The notes: generated by a model not told the origin, from the letters alone. 34,605 nt of DNA from Bacillus sp. 123MFChir2 (GCF_000383235.1 NZ_KB910967.1:1-34605); one strand, 5' to 3'; positions 22,472-31,454 are shown, counted from the first letter of the stretch. A program made the numbers and translations.

Positions 22472-24346
22472 TCAAGAAGCATCCGCACTCTCAAACTGAC
22501 TATTATAAAGTGAAGCATAAAACCCATCAGCTTTCAACAATTCTTCATGATTACCCTGTTCAACAATATCCCCGTCTTTCATGACAAGGATTAGATCGGC
22601 ATCACGAATTGTTGATAATCTATGAGCGATGATGAAGCTTGTTCGGCCTTTCATCAGGTTTTCCATTGCTTTTTGGATGAGTACTTCTGTACGCGTGTCG
22701 ATGGAGCTTGTTGCTTCGTCGAGTATTAAGATTTTCGGATCCGCTAGGAGGGCGCGGGCAATTGTGAGTAATTGCTTTTGTCCTTGGGATACGTTGCTTG
22801 CTTCTTCGTTTAGTTCCATTTGATATTTGTTTGGTAATGTTTTGACGAAGCTGTGTACGTGTGCGGCTTTCGCTGCTTCGATGACTTCTTCGTCGGTTGC
22901 GTCTAGTCTGCCGTAACGGATGTTTTCCATGATGGATCCGTTAAATAGCCAGGTGTCCTGTAGTACCATTCCGAACATGTTTCGCAATTCTTCGCGGGTG
23001 AAGTCTTTGATGTCGTGACCGTCTATGCAGATGGCACCGCTGTTTACGTCGTAGAAACGCATTAATAGTTTTACGATCGTTGTTTTACCTGCACCGGTTG
23101 GACCGACGATTGCGACTTTTTGACCAGGTTTGATAGCAGCTGAGAAGTTGTTGATGATCGTTTTATCTGGATTGTAGCCAAATTCAACATCTTTGAAGGT
23201 AACTTCTCCGTTTACTTTTTGTAGCTGCACTGGATTTTCTGATTCTGGCGTTTCCTCTTCTTCTTCTAAAAATTCGAAGACTCTTTCGGCAGCAGCAGCT
23301 GTCGATTGGAGTACGTTCGCGATTTGCGCTACTTGTGCGATTGGTTGTGTAAAGCTTCTTACATATTGCACAAATGCTAAAATATCACCAACTGCAATTG
23401 TTCTCTTTGCCGCAAGCCATCCACCTAAAATCGATACGGCTACGTAACCGATGTTACCGATAAACATCATAATCGGCATCATCATTCCTGATAAAAATTG
23501 CGACTTCCATGCCGAGTGGTAAAGGGTATCGTTTACCTCTTCGAATTTTTTTACTTCTTCTTCTTCTGTGTTAAAGGCTTTGACGATATTGTGACCACTG
23601 TAAATTTCTTCAACTTGCCCGTTTACGTGTCCTAAATATTCCTGCTGGGATTTGAAGTATTTTTGTGATCGTTTTACGACTGCCATGATGAGCATCATTG
23701 ATACTGGCAAGATTAAGAGCGCGACTAATGTCATTTGCCAGCTAATTGATAACATCATGATGAGTACACCGATGATTGTAATCACGGATGTAATAATTTG
23801 CGACATACTTTGATTTAACGTTTGGCTCACTGTATCTACGTCATTTGTAATGCGAGATAATACTTCTCCGTGCGTCGTTTTATCAAAGTATTTCAGCGGC
23901 ATCCGGTTAATTTTTTCATCAATTTCTTTTCTGAAGTTATAAGATACTTTTTGAGCTACACCGGAAATAATGTATCCTTGAATAATGCCAAATGCAGCGC
24001 TCAGTATATATAATCCAAGGAGTAACAAGACAATGTTTCCGATATAAGTAAAGTCAATTGCCGCACCTGGTGCTCCTGTTACTTTGCTTACGAGTCCTTC
24101 GAAAAGTTTTGTTGTGGCTTTTCCTAAAATTTTTGGACCGACGATTGTAAAGGCTGCGCTACCAATTGCGAAAAGGATGACGACTAAGATTGATAATTTA
24201 TAGGGCTTCAAGTATTGAAGTAACTTATTCATCGTTTCTTTGAAGTTCTTTGCTTTCTCAATCTTTCGCATGCCGCCGCCCATATGACCACCGCCGCCAG
24301 GACCAGGGCTACCTTGTTTTTTATGTTCTATTTTTTTATCGCTCAT
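22472..24346 (-). CDS. Heterodimeric ABC exporter subunit with catalytic Glu (YfiC-like)
   Basis: A 624-residue half-transporter with a Gly-rich N-terminus (GSPGPGGGGHMGGGM), six membrane helices (about 50-345) and an ATPase domain. Walker A is GPTGAGKT (415-422), Walker B LILDE with catalytic Glu544, and the H-loop His575 (IIAHRLS) is intact. Its signature is degenerate: NVSQGQKQLL (519-523 VSQGQ) instead of LSGGQ. That is the pattern of the subunit paired with a degenerate partner in LmrCD/BmrCD/TM287-288-type exporters. Cotranslated with the 739-residue subunit (ATGA overlap). Probably multidrug or lipid export; substrate unknown. Confidence 0.92.
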   Translation of the reverse strand: MSDKKIEHKKQGSPGPGGGGHMGGGMRKIEKAKNFKETMNKLLQYLKPYKLSILVVILFAIGSAAFTIVGPKILGKATTKLFEGLVSKVTGAPGAAIDFTYIGNIVLLLLGLYILSAAFGIIQGYIISGVAQKVSYNFRKEIDEKINRMPLKYFDKTTHGEVLSRITNDVDTVSQTLNQSMSQIITSVITIIGVLIMMLSISWQMTLVALLILPVSMMLIMAVVKRSQKYFKSQQEYLGHVNGQVEEIYSGHNIVKAFNTEEEEVKKFEEVNDTLYHSAWKSQFLSGMMMPIMMFIGNIGYVAVSILGGWLAAKRTIAVGDILAFVQYVRSFTQPIAQVAQIANVLQSTAAAAERVFEFLEEEEETPESENPVQLQKVNGEVTFKDVEFGYNPDKTIINNFSAAIKPGQKVAIVGPTGAGKTTIVKLLMRFYDVNSGAICIDGHDIKDFTREELRNMFGMVLQDTWLFNGSIMENIRYGRLDATDEEVIEAAKAAHVHSFVKTLPNKYQMELNEEASNVSQGQKQLLTIARALLADPKILILDEATSSIDTRTEVLIQKAMENLMKGRTSFIIAHRLSTIRDADLILVMKDGDIVEQGNHEELLKADGFYASLYNSQFESADAS

Positions 24347-26562
24347 GATGACAACTCCTCTCTTGAAAGTTGTGATAAAGCAATTTGCTTATAAACTTCA
24401 CAGTTCTCCATAAGCTCTTCATGAGTACCAGTTCCGACGATTTCTCCTTCGTCCAGTACAATGATCTTATCAGCATTCATAATCGTACTAATTCTTTGAG
24501 CAACAAGTAAAATCGTACTTCCTGCAAGTTCGTTGTTTAAAGCTCTGCGAAGCAGGGCGTCTGTCTTAAAGTCAAGAGCTGAGAAGCTATCATCAAAAAT
24601 GAAGATTTCCGATTGTTTCGTAAGAGCACGCGCGATCGAAAGTCGTTGTTTTTGACCACCGGAAACGTTCGTACCACCTTGTGATATTTCTGTACGGAAG
24701 GTTTCTGGTTTCGCGTTAATAAACTCCATCGCTTGCGCAATTTCTGACGCTTTTACTAATTCTTCTTCACTTGCTTCTTTCTTGCCGTATTTCAGATTAC
24801 TTTCAATTGTACCTGAGAAGAGAACTCCTTTTTGCGGTACATAACCGATTTTCTCTCGTAATTCTTTCTGAGATACTTCTCTAACATCAGTGCCATCAAT
24901 TAAGATTTGGCCACTTGTTACATCGTAAAAGCGCGGAATCAAGTTGATTAATGTTGATTTCCCGCTGCCTGTACTTCCAATGAAAGCCGTTGTTTCACCA
25001 GGTTTTGCGGTAAAGGTGATATGAGAAAGCACATCTTCTTCTGCACCTGGATATTTAAAGCTAACATCTTTAAATTCAACGTAACCGTTCTTGTCTGATG
25101 CGAATGTTTTTGTTTCTTCTGCATCGCGAATGGAAACGTCAGTATCTAGCACTTCTGCAATGCGCTGCGCGGATACAGAAGCACGTGGAACCATAATCGA
25201 AACCATGGAAATCATTAAGAAGGCCATGATGATTTGCATGGTATATTGCATAAACGCCATCATATCACCGACTTGCATATTTCCCATGTTTACTTGGTGC
25301 GATCCAACCCAAATAATCAGTAACGTAACAGCATTCATGATCAACATCATCATCGGCATCATAAATGACATTAAACGGCTGACAAATAAATTTGTTTTTG
25401 TTAAATCTTGATTTCCTTTTTCAAATTTCTTTTCTTCATGCTTTTGATTGTTAAACGCGCGAATGACAAGCATACCTGTTAACGATTCGCGTGTAATTAA
25501 GTTAATGTTATCAACTAACTTTTGGATCATTTTAAATTTAGGGATGGCAACGCTAAATAAGCCGATGACTAAGCTTAAAATTGCGACTACTGCAACGCCG
25601 ATAATCCAGCCCATGGAAAGGTCTGTATTCAGCACTTTAATCATGCCGCCTATGCCTAAAATCGGTGCATAGAAGACGATTCGAAGCATCATGACCATCA
25701 ATGTTTGCACTTGTTGAATATCATTTGTGCTTCTTGTGATTAAAGAAGCAGTGGAAAACTTATCAAACTCCGCATTTGAGAAGCTTGTAACCTTCCGAAA
25801 TACTTTCTTTCGAAGATCTCTGCCGAGTCCAGCAGATACTTTTGCCGCTAGTAAACTTACGATAACGGTAGCTGCCATACTTACTAATGATAAAAGCAGC
25901 ATTTTCCCGCCAGAAGTAAGAATATAACTGGATTGAAGTTTACCTGTATCGATACCAATTGTTTTATATTCATTCTCAATGAATGAAACGGCCGCCTGCG
26001 TTATCATGCTGCCTGGCATCTTTTTAAACTTTTCGTCTGCCTTTTCTTTCATCGCATTGATTTGCTCTTGCGGCAGTTTCGCAATGACTGCGAAAGGATC
26101 GGTATTTGGCGGAAGCTTCATCTCTGTTTTACTATCATTGCCGCCTTTTTCAATTCCTTGTGTAATTAACATCGGTTTCCCAAAGATATCGTTCAGTTCA
26201 CTGATTGTATGTTTATCCGTTGTATGTAGCTTATAAAGAGGTTCTTTATCAAGCTTTGGATAATCTTTTACGTCATTTTTCAGTTCACTTTTAGAAAGAT
26301 TGTTCTTATCTAACAGTACATAGTTGTCAGTTACTGTTTTCTTCTCTTTGTCATTCATAAAGAGCGTAAGTTTATCCATCTCACTTTTACGAATAACCTC
26401 AGGTACTGCGTTTTCGACACCTTTTTGTTGAATCCCTACATTGACAATGTTAGACATGTAGTCTGGCAGTGATAGGTCACATACTGCCTGCACAGTTAAA
26501 AGACATATAACTGCAATGATGGAAGCAACAAATGGTTTTAAATGTTTGATGATCTTGAACAT
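24343..26562 (-). CDS. Heterodimeric ABC exporter subunit with degenerate site and large extracellular insert (YfiB-like)
   Basis: A 739-residue half-transporter. After the first helix (about 11-30) comes an insert of about 180 residues (35-215) rich in Lys, Asp and Asn, presumably extracellular, before helix 2. Walker A is GSTGSGKS (529-536) and the signature NVSGGQKQR is canonical. Walker B ends FIFDD, so the catalytic Glu is Asp658, and the H-loop His is Gln689 (LLVAQRIST). This subunit therefore supplies the good signature motif and the inactive Walker B, complementing its partner exactly. The insert is far longer than in the roughly 580-residue common form. RBS GGAGAG. Confidence 0.92.
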   Translation of the reverse strand: MFKIIKHLKPFVASIIAVICLLTVQAVCDLSLPDYMSNIVNVGIQQKGVENAVPEVIRKSEMDKLTLFMNDKEKKTVTDNYVLLDKNNLSKSELKNDVKDYPKLDKEPLYKLHTTDKHTISELNDIFGKPMLITQGIEKGGNDSKTEMKLPPNTDPFAVIAKLPQEQINAMKEKADEKFKKMPGSMITQAAVSFIENEYKTIGIDTGKLQSSYILTSGGKMLLLSLVSMAATVIVSLLAAKVSAGLGRDLRKKVFRKVTSFSNAEFDKFSTASLITRSTNDIQQVQTLMVMMLRIVFYAPILGIGGMIKVLNTDLSMGWIIGVAVVAILSLVIGLFSVAIPKFKMIQKLVDNINLITRESLTGMLVIRAFNNQKHEEKKFEKGNQDLTKTNLFVSRLMSFMMPMMMLIMNAVTLLIIWVGSHQVNMGNMQVGDMMAFMQYTMQIIMAFLMISMVSIMVPRASVSAQRIAEVLDTDVSIRDAEETKTFASDKNGYVEFKDVSFKYPGAEEDVLSHITFTAKPGETTAFIGSTGSGKSTLINLIPRFYDVTSGQILIDGTDVREVSQKELREKIGYVPQKGVLFSGTIESNLKYGKKEASEEELVKASEIAQAMEFINAKPETFRTEISQGGTNVSGGQKQRLSIARALTKQSEIFIFDDSFSALDFKTDALLRRALNNELAGSTILLVAQRISTIMNADKIIVLDEGEIVGTGTHEELMENCEVYKQIALSQLSREELSS

Positions 26563-26716
26563 TTAATTCATCTCTCCATTTTCCGTTTCTAATTTTTTTA
26601 GCTTTCTCTTTTTTCTTCAGTTTACCCGCTCTTTATCTATCTTCGACTACTGATTAATTTTATGACTATATTAAGATGTAATGCAACATTTAGCTCTTAG
26701 AGTATAAAGATAAATT

Positions 26717-26765
26717 AAAAACCTGGGGCGAAAGGATTTGGCTATGTGTAGAAGCGGTCAGTTGA
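26717..26765 (+). repeat. Structured dispersed repeat, degenerate copy 3
   Basis: AAAACCTGGGGCGAAAGGAT, TTGGCTATGTGTAGAAGCGG, TCAG aligns with the core of the element at 30533-30629. Only the stem-loop part remains. Confidence 0.6.
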
Positions 26766-26826
26766 TTAACTAAAAATAGAAGTTCTAAGTACATGAGGCC
26801 TCATGCGGATTCTAAACTAAGTAAAA

Positions 26827-26875
26827 CCCCCACCTTAACATTCAGTAAAAGTAAAAATGTTAAGTGGGGGAGTCC
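26827..26875. terminator. Terminator downstream of the DUF438 gene
   Basis: CCCCCACCTTAACAT (from 26827) and ATGTTAAGTGGGGG (26857-26870) form a 14-bp stem with one unpaired C and a 15-base loop. On the minus strand GTTTTAC follows. Confidence 0.8.
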
Positions 26876-26914
26876 ATAAAAGTTCGATTGGTGAGGGCTA
26901 ATAAGAGTTTCACT

Positions 26915-28144
26915 TTATGAGAGAATGCGTTTTTCTCCTTGGATTTCTTGAATTGGATTGATATTTTGTGTGAATTCAAGGGTGCCCATGTATTCCCCAT
27001 CTTCACTCCGTATAGCGAAATAGCGAATGTATACATATTTATCTTTGAACTTAATCCAGAAATCTTCACAATCTTTGCTTCCAGATTTAAAGTCTTCCAA
27101 GAGTTTTTCAACGACATGAACGCTTTTCGGAGGATGGCAGTTTTGAACCGTTCTGCCGATTATCGCTTTTGTGCGAGCAAAGATTCGCTCTTTTCCATGA
27201 GAGAAGTAGCGTACAACATCATCTTGATCAATGTACGTAATATCTACAGGTAAGTGGTTCAACATCAACTCTAGTTGTTGTAAAGATAGTATACCTGTTT
27301 CTAAACGAATGAATCCTTCAGACATAGCCTGGTCTTGCACCGCTTTTCTTTCAGGTTTCCATACACTCGCAGGACCTGTTAAGCAATAGCCAATTTCATC
27401 ACTTTCATGAGCGATTTTAACCCATTCATCTTCCGTAAGAGTTTGAAGAGCCATTGGAAACAAAATGTTTTCCTCTTTAAAAATCATTTCAGTTACCTCA
27501 CGGATGACAAAGTAAATGCCGTCTAAGACCGTCTTTTTATCTCCGTTATAATTTGTTAATGATTGTTTCACATCTTTAATGGCGTTACGAATGACATCAT
27601 CGATTCCCCACATTACTTGTGTCGGGCCGTAAATTCCGTATTTCTCTAAATAGGGAAAAAGTAGATTTTCTTTACGGCTGTAATGTTTATCTATATCCAA
27701 CAACAGATTTAAATCTTCGATTAGTTTATAAACGTTTTCTTCACTATCTTCTTTCTCGAAACGTTCGTAGTGAAGTTGAAGTTTGAAGTTAACAAGCTTA
27801 TCAATTTTTTTGTTTTCAAGCTTAAATGTATGAATTGGATGCCCAGCTTGATCTTCGGGTTTATCGGATCGATGGATTTCTTCAATGGAACCTTTAAAAA
27901 TAGCTGTATGCACCGAGCATAAACGTTGTACTTCTTCCACTGGAATTCCTTCTTCTTCCATGAGTGCCTGTTCAAGTTTTGAAATTTCCGCGACAGTAAT
28001 ATTCCCGACTGCTTCTTCAAATTGAGCCTTCACTTCTTCCACACTTTTTCCATTATGAAGATTTTTAATAATTTCCTTTAAGATAGCCTGTCTTTCAAAT
28101 TTATTTATACTTTCTTGTTCACGGTTGTTAATTATTTCGCTCAT
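26915..28144 (-). CDS. DUF438 / hemerythrin / PAS protein
   Basis: A 409-residue cytosolic protein in three parts. Residues 18-85 are DUF438. Residues about 100-240 form a hemerythrin-like helical bundle, with candidate di-iron ligands in GHPIH (102, 105), KHYSRKENLLFP (His154, Glu159), FKEENILFP (Glu224/225) and AHES (His246). Residues 290-395 form a PAS domain with the motif GRTVQNCHPPKSVH. Proteins of this build are thought to sense or handle O2 or NO through the iron pair. It follows the DUF1858 gene by 12 bases, in a unit read from an FNR-type promoter. RBS GAGGAGA. Confidence 0.9.
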   Translation of the reverse strand: MSEIINNREQESINKFERQAILKEIIKNLHNGKSVEEVKAQFEEAVGNITVAEISKLEQALMEEEGIPVEEVQRLCSVHTAIFKGSIEEIHRSDKPEDQAGHPIHTFKLENKKIDKLVNFKLQLHYERFEKEDSEENVYKLIEDLNLLLDIDKHYSRKENLLFPYLEKYGIYGPTQVMWGIDDVIRNAIKDVKQSLTNYNGDKKTVLDGIYFVIREVTEMIFKEENILFPMALQTLTEDEWVKIAHESDEIGYCLTGPASVWKPERKAVQDQAMSEGFIRLETGILSLQQLELMLNHLPVDITYIDQDDVVRYFSHGKERIFARTKAIIGRTVQNCHPPKSVHVVEKLLEDFKSGSKDCEDFWIKFKDKYVYIRYFAIRSEDGEYMGTLEFTQNINPIQEIQGEKRILS

Positions 28145-28156
28145 AAGAATTCTCCT

Positions 28157-28384
28157 CTATTCTTTAATGTTAAATCCATTATTTTCAAAAGTTTTTTTAA
28201 CGACATCGAACGAAATTCCCTTCATACGGCAGCCATTTGGAATAGTCATCACACGGCCGGCCGTGTTGAGCATACCTGGTTTGGTTATTTGTTCAAAGCC
28301 TAATTCTTTTAAGATAGGGATGATTTCAGGGTATTTGTTAGCCAAATCACAAACGGTTTGACTAAAATCAATTATCTTTGTCAT
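28157..28384 (-). CDS. DUF1858-domain protein
   Basis: A 75-residue protein beginning MTKIIDFSQTVCDLANKYPE, with IPILKELGFEQITKPGMLNT and RVMTIPNGCRMKGIS, the DUF1858 (ScdA N-terminal-like) pattern. The family accompanies hybrid-cluster, hemerythrin and DUF438 proteins in anaerobes and NO-stress loci. Two Cys (TVC, NGC) are present. The start at 28384 is used because an upstream GTG lies inside the GAGGTGAG ribosome binding site. First gene of the unit with the DUF438 protein. Confidence 0.85.
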   Translation of the reverse strand: MTKIIDFSQTVCDLANKYPEIIPILKELGFEQITKPGMLNTAGRVMTIPNGCRMKGISFDVVKKTFENNGFNIKE

Positions 28385-28425
28385 CACTCTCACCTCGGAA
28401 ATAAATGATATTAATTCTCAAGAAC

Positions 28426-28468
28426 AATGTAACATAGAGATAATGAATAAGAAGTGAGGAAAATCACA
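28426..28468 (-). promoter_or_regulatory. FNR-type promoter for the DUF1858-DUF438 unit
   Basis: AGTGAGGAAAATCACA (28453-28468) matches 9 of 10 defined bases of the FNR box TGTGA-N6-TCACA. On the minus strand, 21 bp further, lies the -10 hexamer TACATT (28431-28426). This places the box centre at about -41.5, the class II activator position. Confidence 0.75.
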
Positions 28469-28508
28469 CGTAAAAGCTTGATTGGAAAGCGCTGATTAAA
28501 GTTTCACT

Positions 28509-28551
28509 CGTGATATATCTCACAACATGAGTTCTTATATCACTTTACAAT
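28509..28551 (+). promoter_or_regulatory. FNR-type promoter for the radical SAM-YwiC unit
   Basis: CGTGATATATCTCACA (28509-28524) matches 9 of 10 defined bases of the FNR box. After exactly 21 bp comes TACAAT (28546-28551), giving a box centre at about -41.5. The TTG start of the radical SAM gene follows at 28582. Confidence 0.8.
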
Positions 28552-28581
28552 GAGGATATAAATCGATAGGAGGGTTTAATC

Positions 28582-29703
28582 TTGATTAATCGTGATTTTA
28601 ACAAAAATCCATTTATTGTGATATGGGAGTTAACGAGAGCATGCCAATTAAAATGTCTTCATTGTCGTGCGGAAGCTCAGTATCATCGTCATCCTCTGGA
28701 GCTAACATTTGAAGAAGGTAAAAAACTAATTGATGATATATATGAAATGGATAATCCAATGCTTGTTTTTACCGGCGGTGATCCGTTAATGCGTCCAGAT
28801 GTATATGATATTGCGGATTATGCGATAAAAAAAGGTGTTCGAGTCTCTATGACACCAAGTGCTACTCCAAACGTTACGAAAGAAACCATCCAAAAAGCAA
28901 AAGAAGTAGGGCTTGCAAGATGGGCATTTAGTTTAGATGGACCAACAGCTGAAATACACGATCATTTTAGGGGGACAGAGGGGTCATTTGAATTAACAAT
29001 GAATGCGATTCGGTATTTGCATGAATTGAAAATTCCTATTCAAATTAATACGGTTATTTCTAATTATAATGTGAATGTACTTGAAGATATGGCGAAATTA
29101 GTAGAGGAATTAGAGTGTGTGCTTTGGAGTGTATTTTTCTTAGTTCCAACTGGGCGCGGTAAGGAAACAGATATGATTTCACCAGCTGAGCATGAAAGAG
29201 TATTCCAGTGGCTATATCAATTAAGTAAAAAGGTTTCTTTTGATATTAAAACAACGGCTGCTCAGCACTACAGACGTGTTGTGATTCAACAAAAAATGCG
29301 AGAGAGTAAAAAAGCAGATCAGGCTATTCAATATCAGGATGTATTGATGAATGGAATGACAGGGCAGATTGATGGACTTGGGCGTGCTCCAAAAGGGGTA
29401 AATGATGGAAATGGTTTTGTATTTATCTCTCATATTGGAGATGTGTATCCAAGTGGGTTATTACCTATTAAAGCCGGGAATGTTCGAATAACACCACTAG
29501 CTGATATTTATCGAAACTCTCCCATCTTCCAAGACTTGCGTAACCCGGACAAGTATAAAGGGAAATGCGGTGTTTGTGAGTTCCGATATGTTTGCGGAGG
29601 ATCTCGTTCTAGAGCTTTTGCTATGACTGGAGATTACATGGGAAGTGAACCTTTCTGTGTATACATTCCAAAAGCATTACGAAAACAGAAACAAAACGTA
29701 TAA
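28582..29703 (+). CDS. Radical SAM/SPASM-domain enzyme
   Basis: A 373-residue protein. The radical SAM [4Fe-4S] motif is C21-x3-C25-x2-C28 (ACQLKCLHCRA), followed by FTGGDP (65-68, the GGEP position) and FSLDGPTAEIHDHFRG. The C-terminal SPASM region binds auxiliary cluster(s) through C329, C332, C338 and C359 (GKCGVCEFRYVCGGSRSRAF and PFCVY). It resembles the group annotated as TIGR04053-like, related to haem/peptide-modifying enzymes; the substrate is unknown. No precursor peptide was found nearby. The TTG start at 28582 has AGGAGGG seven bases upstream. Under FNR-type control and followed by a YwiC-like gene. Confidence 0.9.
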   Translation: MINRDFNKNPFIVIWELTRACQLKCLHCRAEAQYHRHPLELTFEEGKKLIDDIYEMDNPMLVFTGGDPLMRPDVYDIADYAIKKGVRVSMTPSATPNVTKETIQKAKEVGLARWAFSLDGPTAEIHDHFRGTEGSFELTMNAIRYLHELKIPIQINTVISNYNVNVLEDMAKLVEELECVLWSVFFLVPTGRGKETDMISPAEHERVFQWLYQLSKKVSFDIKTTAAQHYRRVVIQQKMRESKKADQAIQYQDVLMNGMTGQIDGLGRAPKGVNDGNGFVFISHIGDVYPSGLLPIKAGNVRITPLADIYRNSPIFQDLRNPDKYKGKCGVCEFRYVCGGSRSRAFAMTGDYMGSEPFCVYIPKALRKQKQNV

Positions 29704-29748
29704 AAATGACATTGTTGATAAAAAACTTTGGATAAGGGTGTTGGAAGA

Positions 29749-30471
29749 ATGAAGTTAATTATTCCAAAGCAGCACGGGGCATGGGGAATGCTGCTTATTC
29801 CATTTGTATTGGGTGTTTTAATTGGTAAAGGGGCATGGTATCACATACCGCTCTTTGTGGCATGGTTGTTTGTGTACTTAGCTACGTATCCTTTATTAAT
29901 GTACGTAAAACAACCACGAAAGAAGTATTATTTACATTCATTCTTTCTTTATTTTGGTGTGGCTTGTGTGTGTGCAATCATTGCTCTTATATATGAATGG
30001 CGTATTGTGTTCTTTTCCATTATTATGCTCCCATGTTTTTTCGTAAATATTTACTTTTCTCGCCAAAAAAACGAACGAGCTTTACTAAATGACATGTGTG
30101 CGATTCTTTTGTTTTGTATAGGGGGAATCATTAGTTATTATTTCACAATGAAAACAGTTGATGAGAAGATATGGATTGTTGCAACTATATCATTTTTATA
30201 TTTTATGGGAAGTACGTTTTATGTGAAGACGATGATTCGTGAGAAAAAGAATCCAACGTATCGCTTTGTTTCATGGGGGTATCATTCTTTACTTGTGATT
30301 GCGACTTTCATTGCAATACCGTGGTTTACCATTGTCTTTATACCAAGTTTGATACGATCTATATTCCTTTATGGTAGAAATATTTCGATTCTACAAGTGG
30401 GTATTTTAGAGAGTGTAAATTCTATTTACTTTTTTGTTTCAGTAGTATTGTTAGCCAGAGCATTACTGTAA
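29749..30471 (+). CDS. YwiC-like membrane protein
   Basis: A 240-residue protein with about seven to eight membrane helices, beginning MKLIIPKQHGAWGMLLIPFV. The PKQHGAWGML opening is the YwiC family hallmark. In B. subtilis ywiC sits beside narK-fnr and the nitrate reductase genes and is anaerobically expressed; its activity is unknown (a prenyltransferase-like membrane fold has been suggested). ATG 29749 follows GGTGTTGGAAG; an upstream TTG at 29728 has no ribosome binding site. It lies 45 bases after the radical SAM gene in the same direction and so probably in the same FNR unit. Confidence 0.85.
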   Translation: MKLIIPKQHGAWGMLLIPFVLGVLIGKGAWYHIPLFVAWLFVYLATYPLLMYVKQPRKKYYLHSFFLYFGVACVCAIIALIYEWRIVFFSIIMLPCFFVNIYFSRQKNERALLNDMCAILLFCIGGIISYYFTMKTVDEKIWIVATISFLYFMGSTFYVKTMIREKKNPTYRFVSWGYHSLLVIATFIAIPWFTIVFIPSLIRSIFLYGRNISILQVGILESVNSIYFFVSVVLLARALL

Positions 30472-30486
30472 TAATTATTACAGTAA
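30463..30486. promoter_or_regulatory. 24-bp perfect palindrome at the ywiC stop codon
   Basis: TTACTGTAATAA (30463-30474) is followed immediately by its exact reverse complement TTATTACAGTAA (30475-30486). It overlaps the ywiC-like stop. No T-run follows (GTTTGTGAG), so it is a poor terminator and may be a protein site or an RNA 3'-end stem. Confidence 0.6.
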
Positions 30487-30532
30487 GTTTGTGAGTGTTT
30501 AGTAATATTTGTAACTACTTAGTTACTTTATC

Positions 30533-30629
30533 AAAAACCGACAGAAAAGCATTTTTTTAAATGGGCGAGAGGGACTGGCCATGCATAGAAACGGTCAGGG
30601 TCTTTTCCTACCACATGCCATGTTTAAAA
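30533..30629 (+). repeat. Structured dispersed repeat, copy 1
   Basis: About 95 bases: AAAAACCGACAGAAAAGCAT, TTTTTTAAATGGGCGAGAGG, GACTGGCCATGCATAGAAAC, GGTCAGGGTCTTTTCCTACC, ACATGCCATG. CTGGCC pairs with GGTCAG (one G-T pair). It is matched by an inverted copy at 21355 and a degraded copy at 26717, and is likely one of the bcr-type repeats of the B. cereus group; which one I cannot say. Confidence 0.85.
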
Positions 30630-30736
30630 CAAAAGGAGAAAGTAAGTAGGAGTCATGTTGTATTTTGCACGGCAATGACTTATATGTCGAAAAATTAAAA
30701 TGGATATATATATATCCTGAAAGGACTGTACAAATA

Positions 30737-31444
30737 ATGACTTTCTATCAAACGTTAACGCCATATTATGATGAAATTTTTCCTGCAAATGAGCAACAAA
30801 TAAATTTTATAGTCTCTTATTTACAAAAAGGTAGCTCTATACTGGATGTGGGCGCAGGAACAGGCAATGTAGCCCAAGCGTTAGTTGAAAAGGGGTTTGC
30901 TGTTACTGCGATGGAACCAGAGAAGACGGTGGCTGCAAAAATTCGGGAGAAAGCTGCAGTTTATGAAGGGGTATTTAGTGTAAATACATTTGGAATGCAA
31001 CAAATTGAAAATGTGCCTGGAGTATTTGATGGTATTTATTGTATTGGAAATACACTTGTTCATTTGGATAATTCGAAAGAAATCTTTAATTTTATTTGTG
31101 GATCTTATGAAAAATTAAAAGCAAACGGAAAACTAATGATTCAAATTGTAAATTATGAAAAAGTATTAGCTGAAAATAATTTCGAATTTCCGGTACTGGA
31201 GAAGAAACGTTTCTCGTTTAAGCGTAATTATACGCTAGAAGGAGAAAAAGTATTATTTACTGCAACATTGAATGTGGATGATAAAGAACTATCAAATAGT
31301 ATCCCGTTATATCCTATTACAAAAAAACAACTACTGCCGATGTTAAAAGAATGTGGTTTTCGTACTGTAGAAACTTTCGGTAATTTTAAAAAAGAGGCGT
31401 ATTCACCGAATGGGCCAGCTTTCGTTCTTGTAGCTAAAAAATAA
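30737..31444 (+). CDS. Class I SAM-dependent methyltransferase
   Basis: A 235-residue protein beginning MTFYQTLTPYYDEIFPANEQ. Motif I is SILDVGAGTGNVAQALVEKG. The acidic residue binding the ribose follows in AMEPEKTVAAKI, and motif IV is DGIYCIGNTLVHLDN. The C-terminal half (FSFKRNYTLEGEKVLFTATL) is a typical substrate-binding beta region of small-molecule methyltransferases. Substrate unknown. ATG 30737 follows AAAGGACTG at a slightly long distance. Not obviously part of the FNR units on either side, though its own promoter may be the repeat-rich gap. Confidence 0.85.
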   Translation: MTFYQTLTPYYDEIFPANEQQINFIVSYLQKGSSILDVGAGTGNVAQALVEKGFAVTAMEPEKTVAAKIREKAAVYEGVFSVNTFGMQQIENVPGVFDGIYCIGNTLVHLDNSKEIFNFICGSYEKLKANGKLMIQIVNYEKVLAENNFEFPVLEKKRFSFKRNYTLEGEKVLFTATLNVDDKELSNSIPLYPITKKQLLPMLKECGFRTVETFGNFKKEAYSPNGPAFVLVAKK

Positions 31445-31454
31445 ATATGTCATA

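Noticed and set aside
28582-30471. Ribosomally made peptide substrate for the radical SAM/SPASM enzyme
   Set aside because: No short frame with a ribosome binding site and precursor-like composition in the 150-300 bases on either side.
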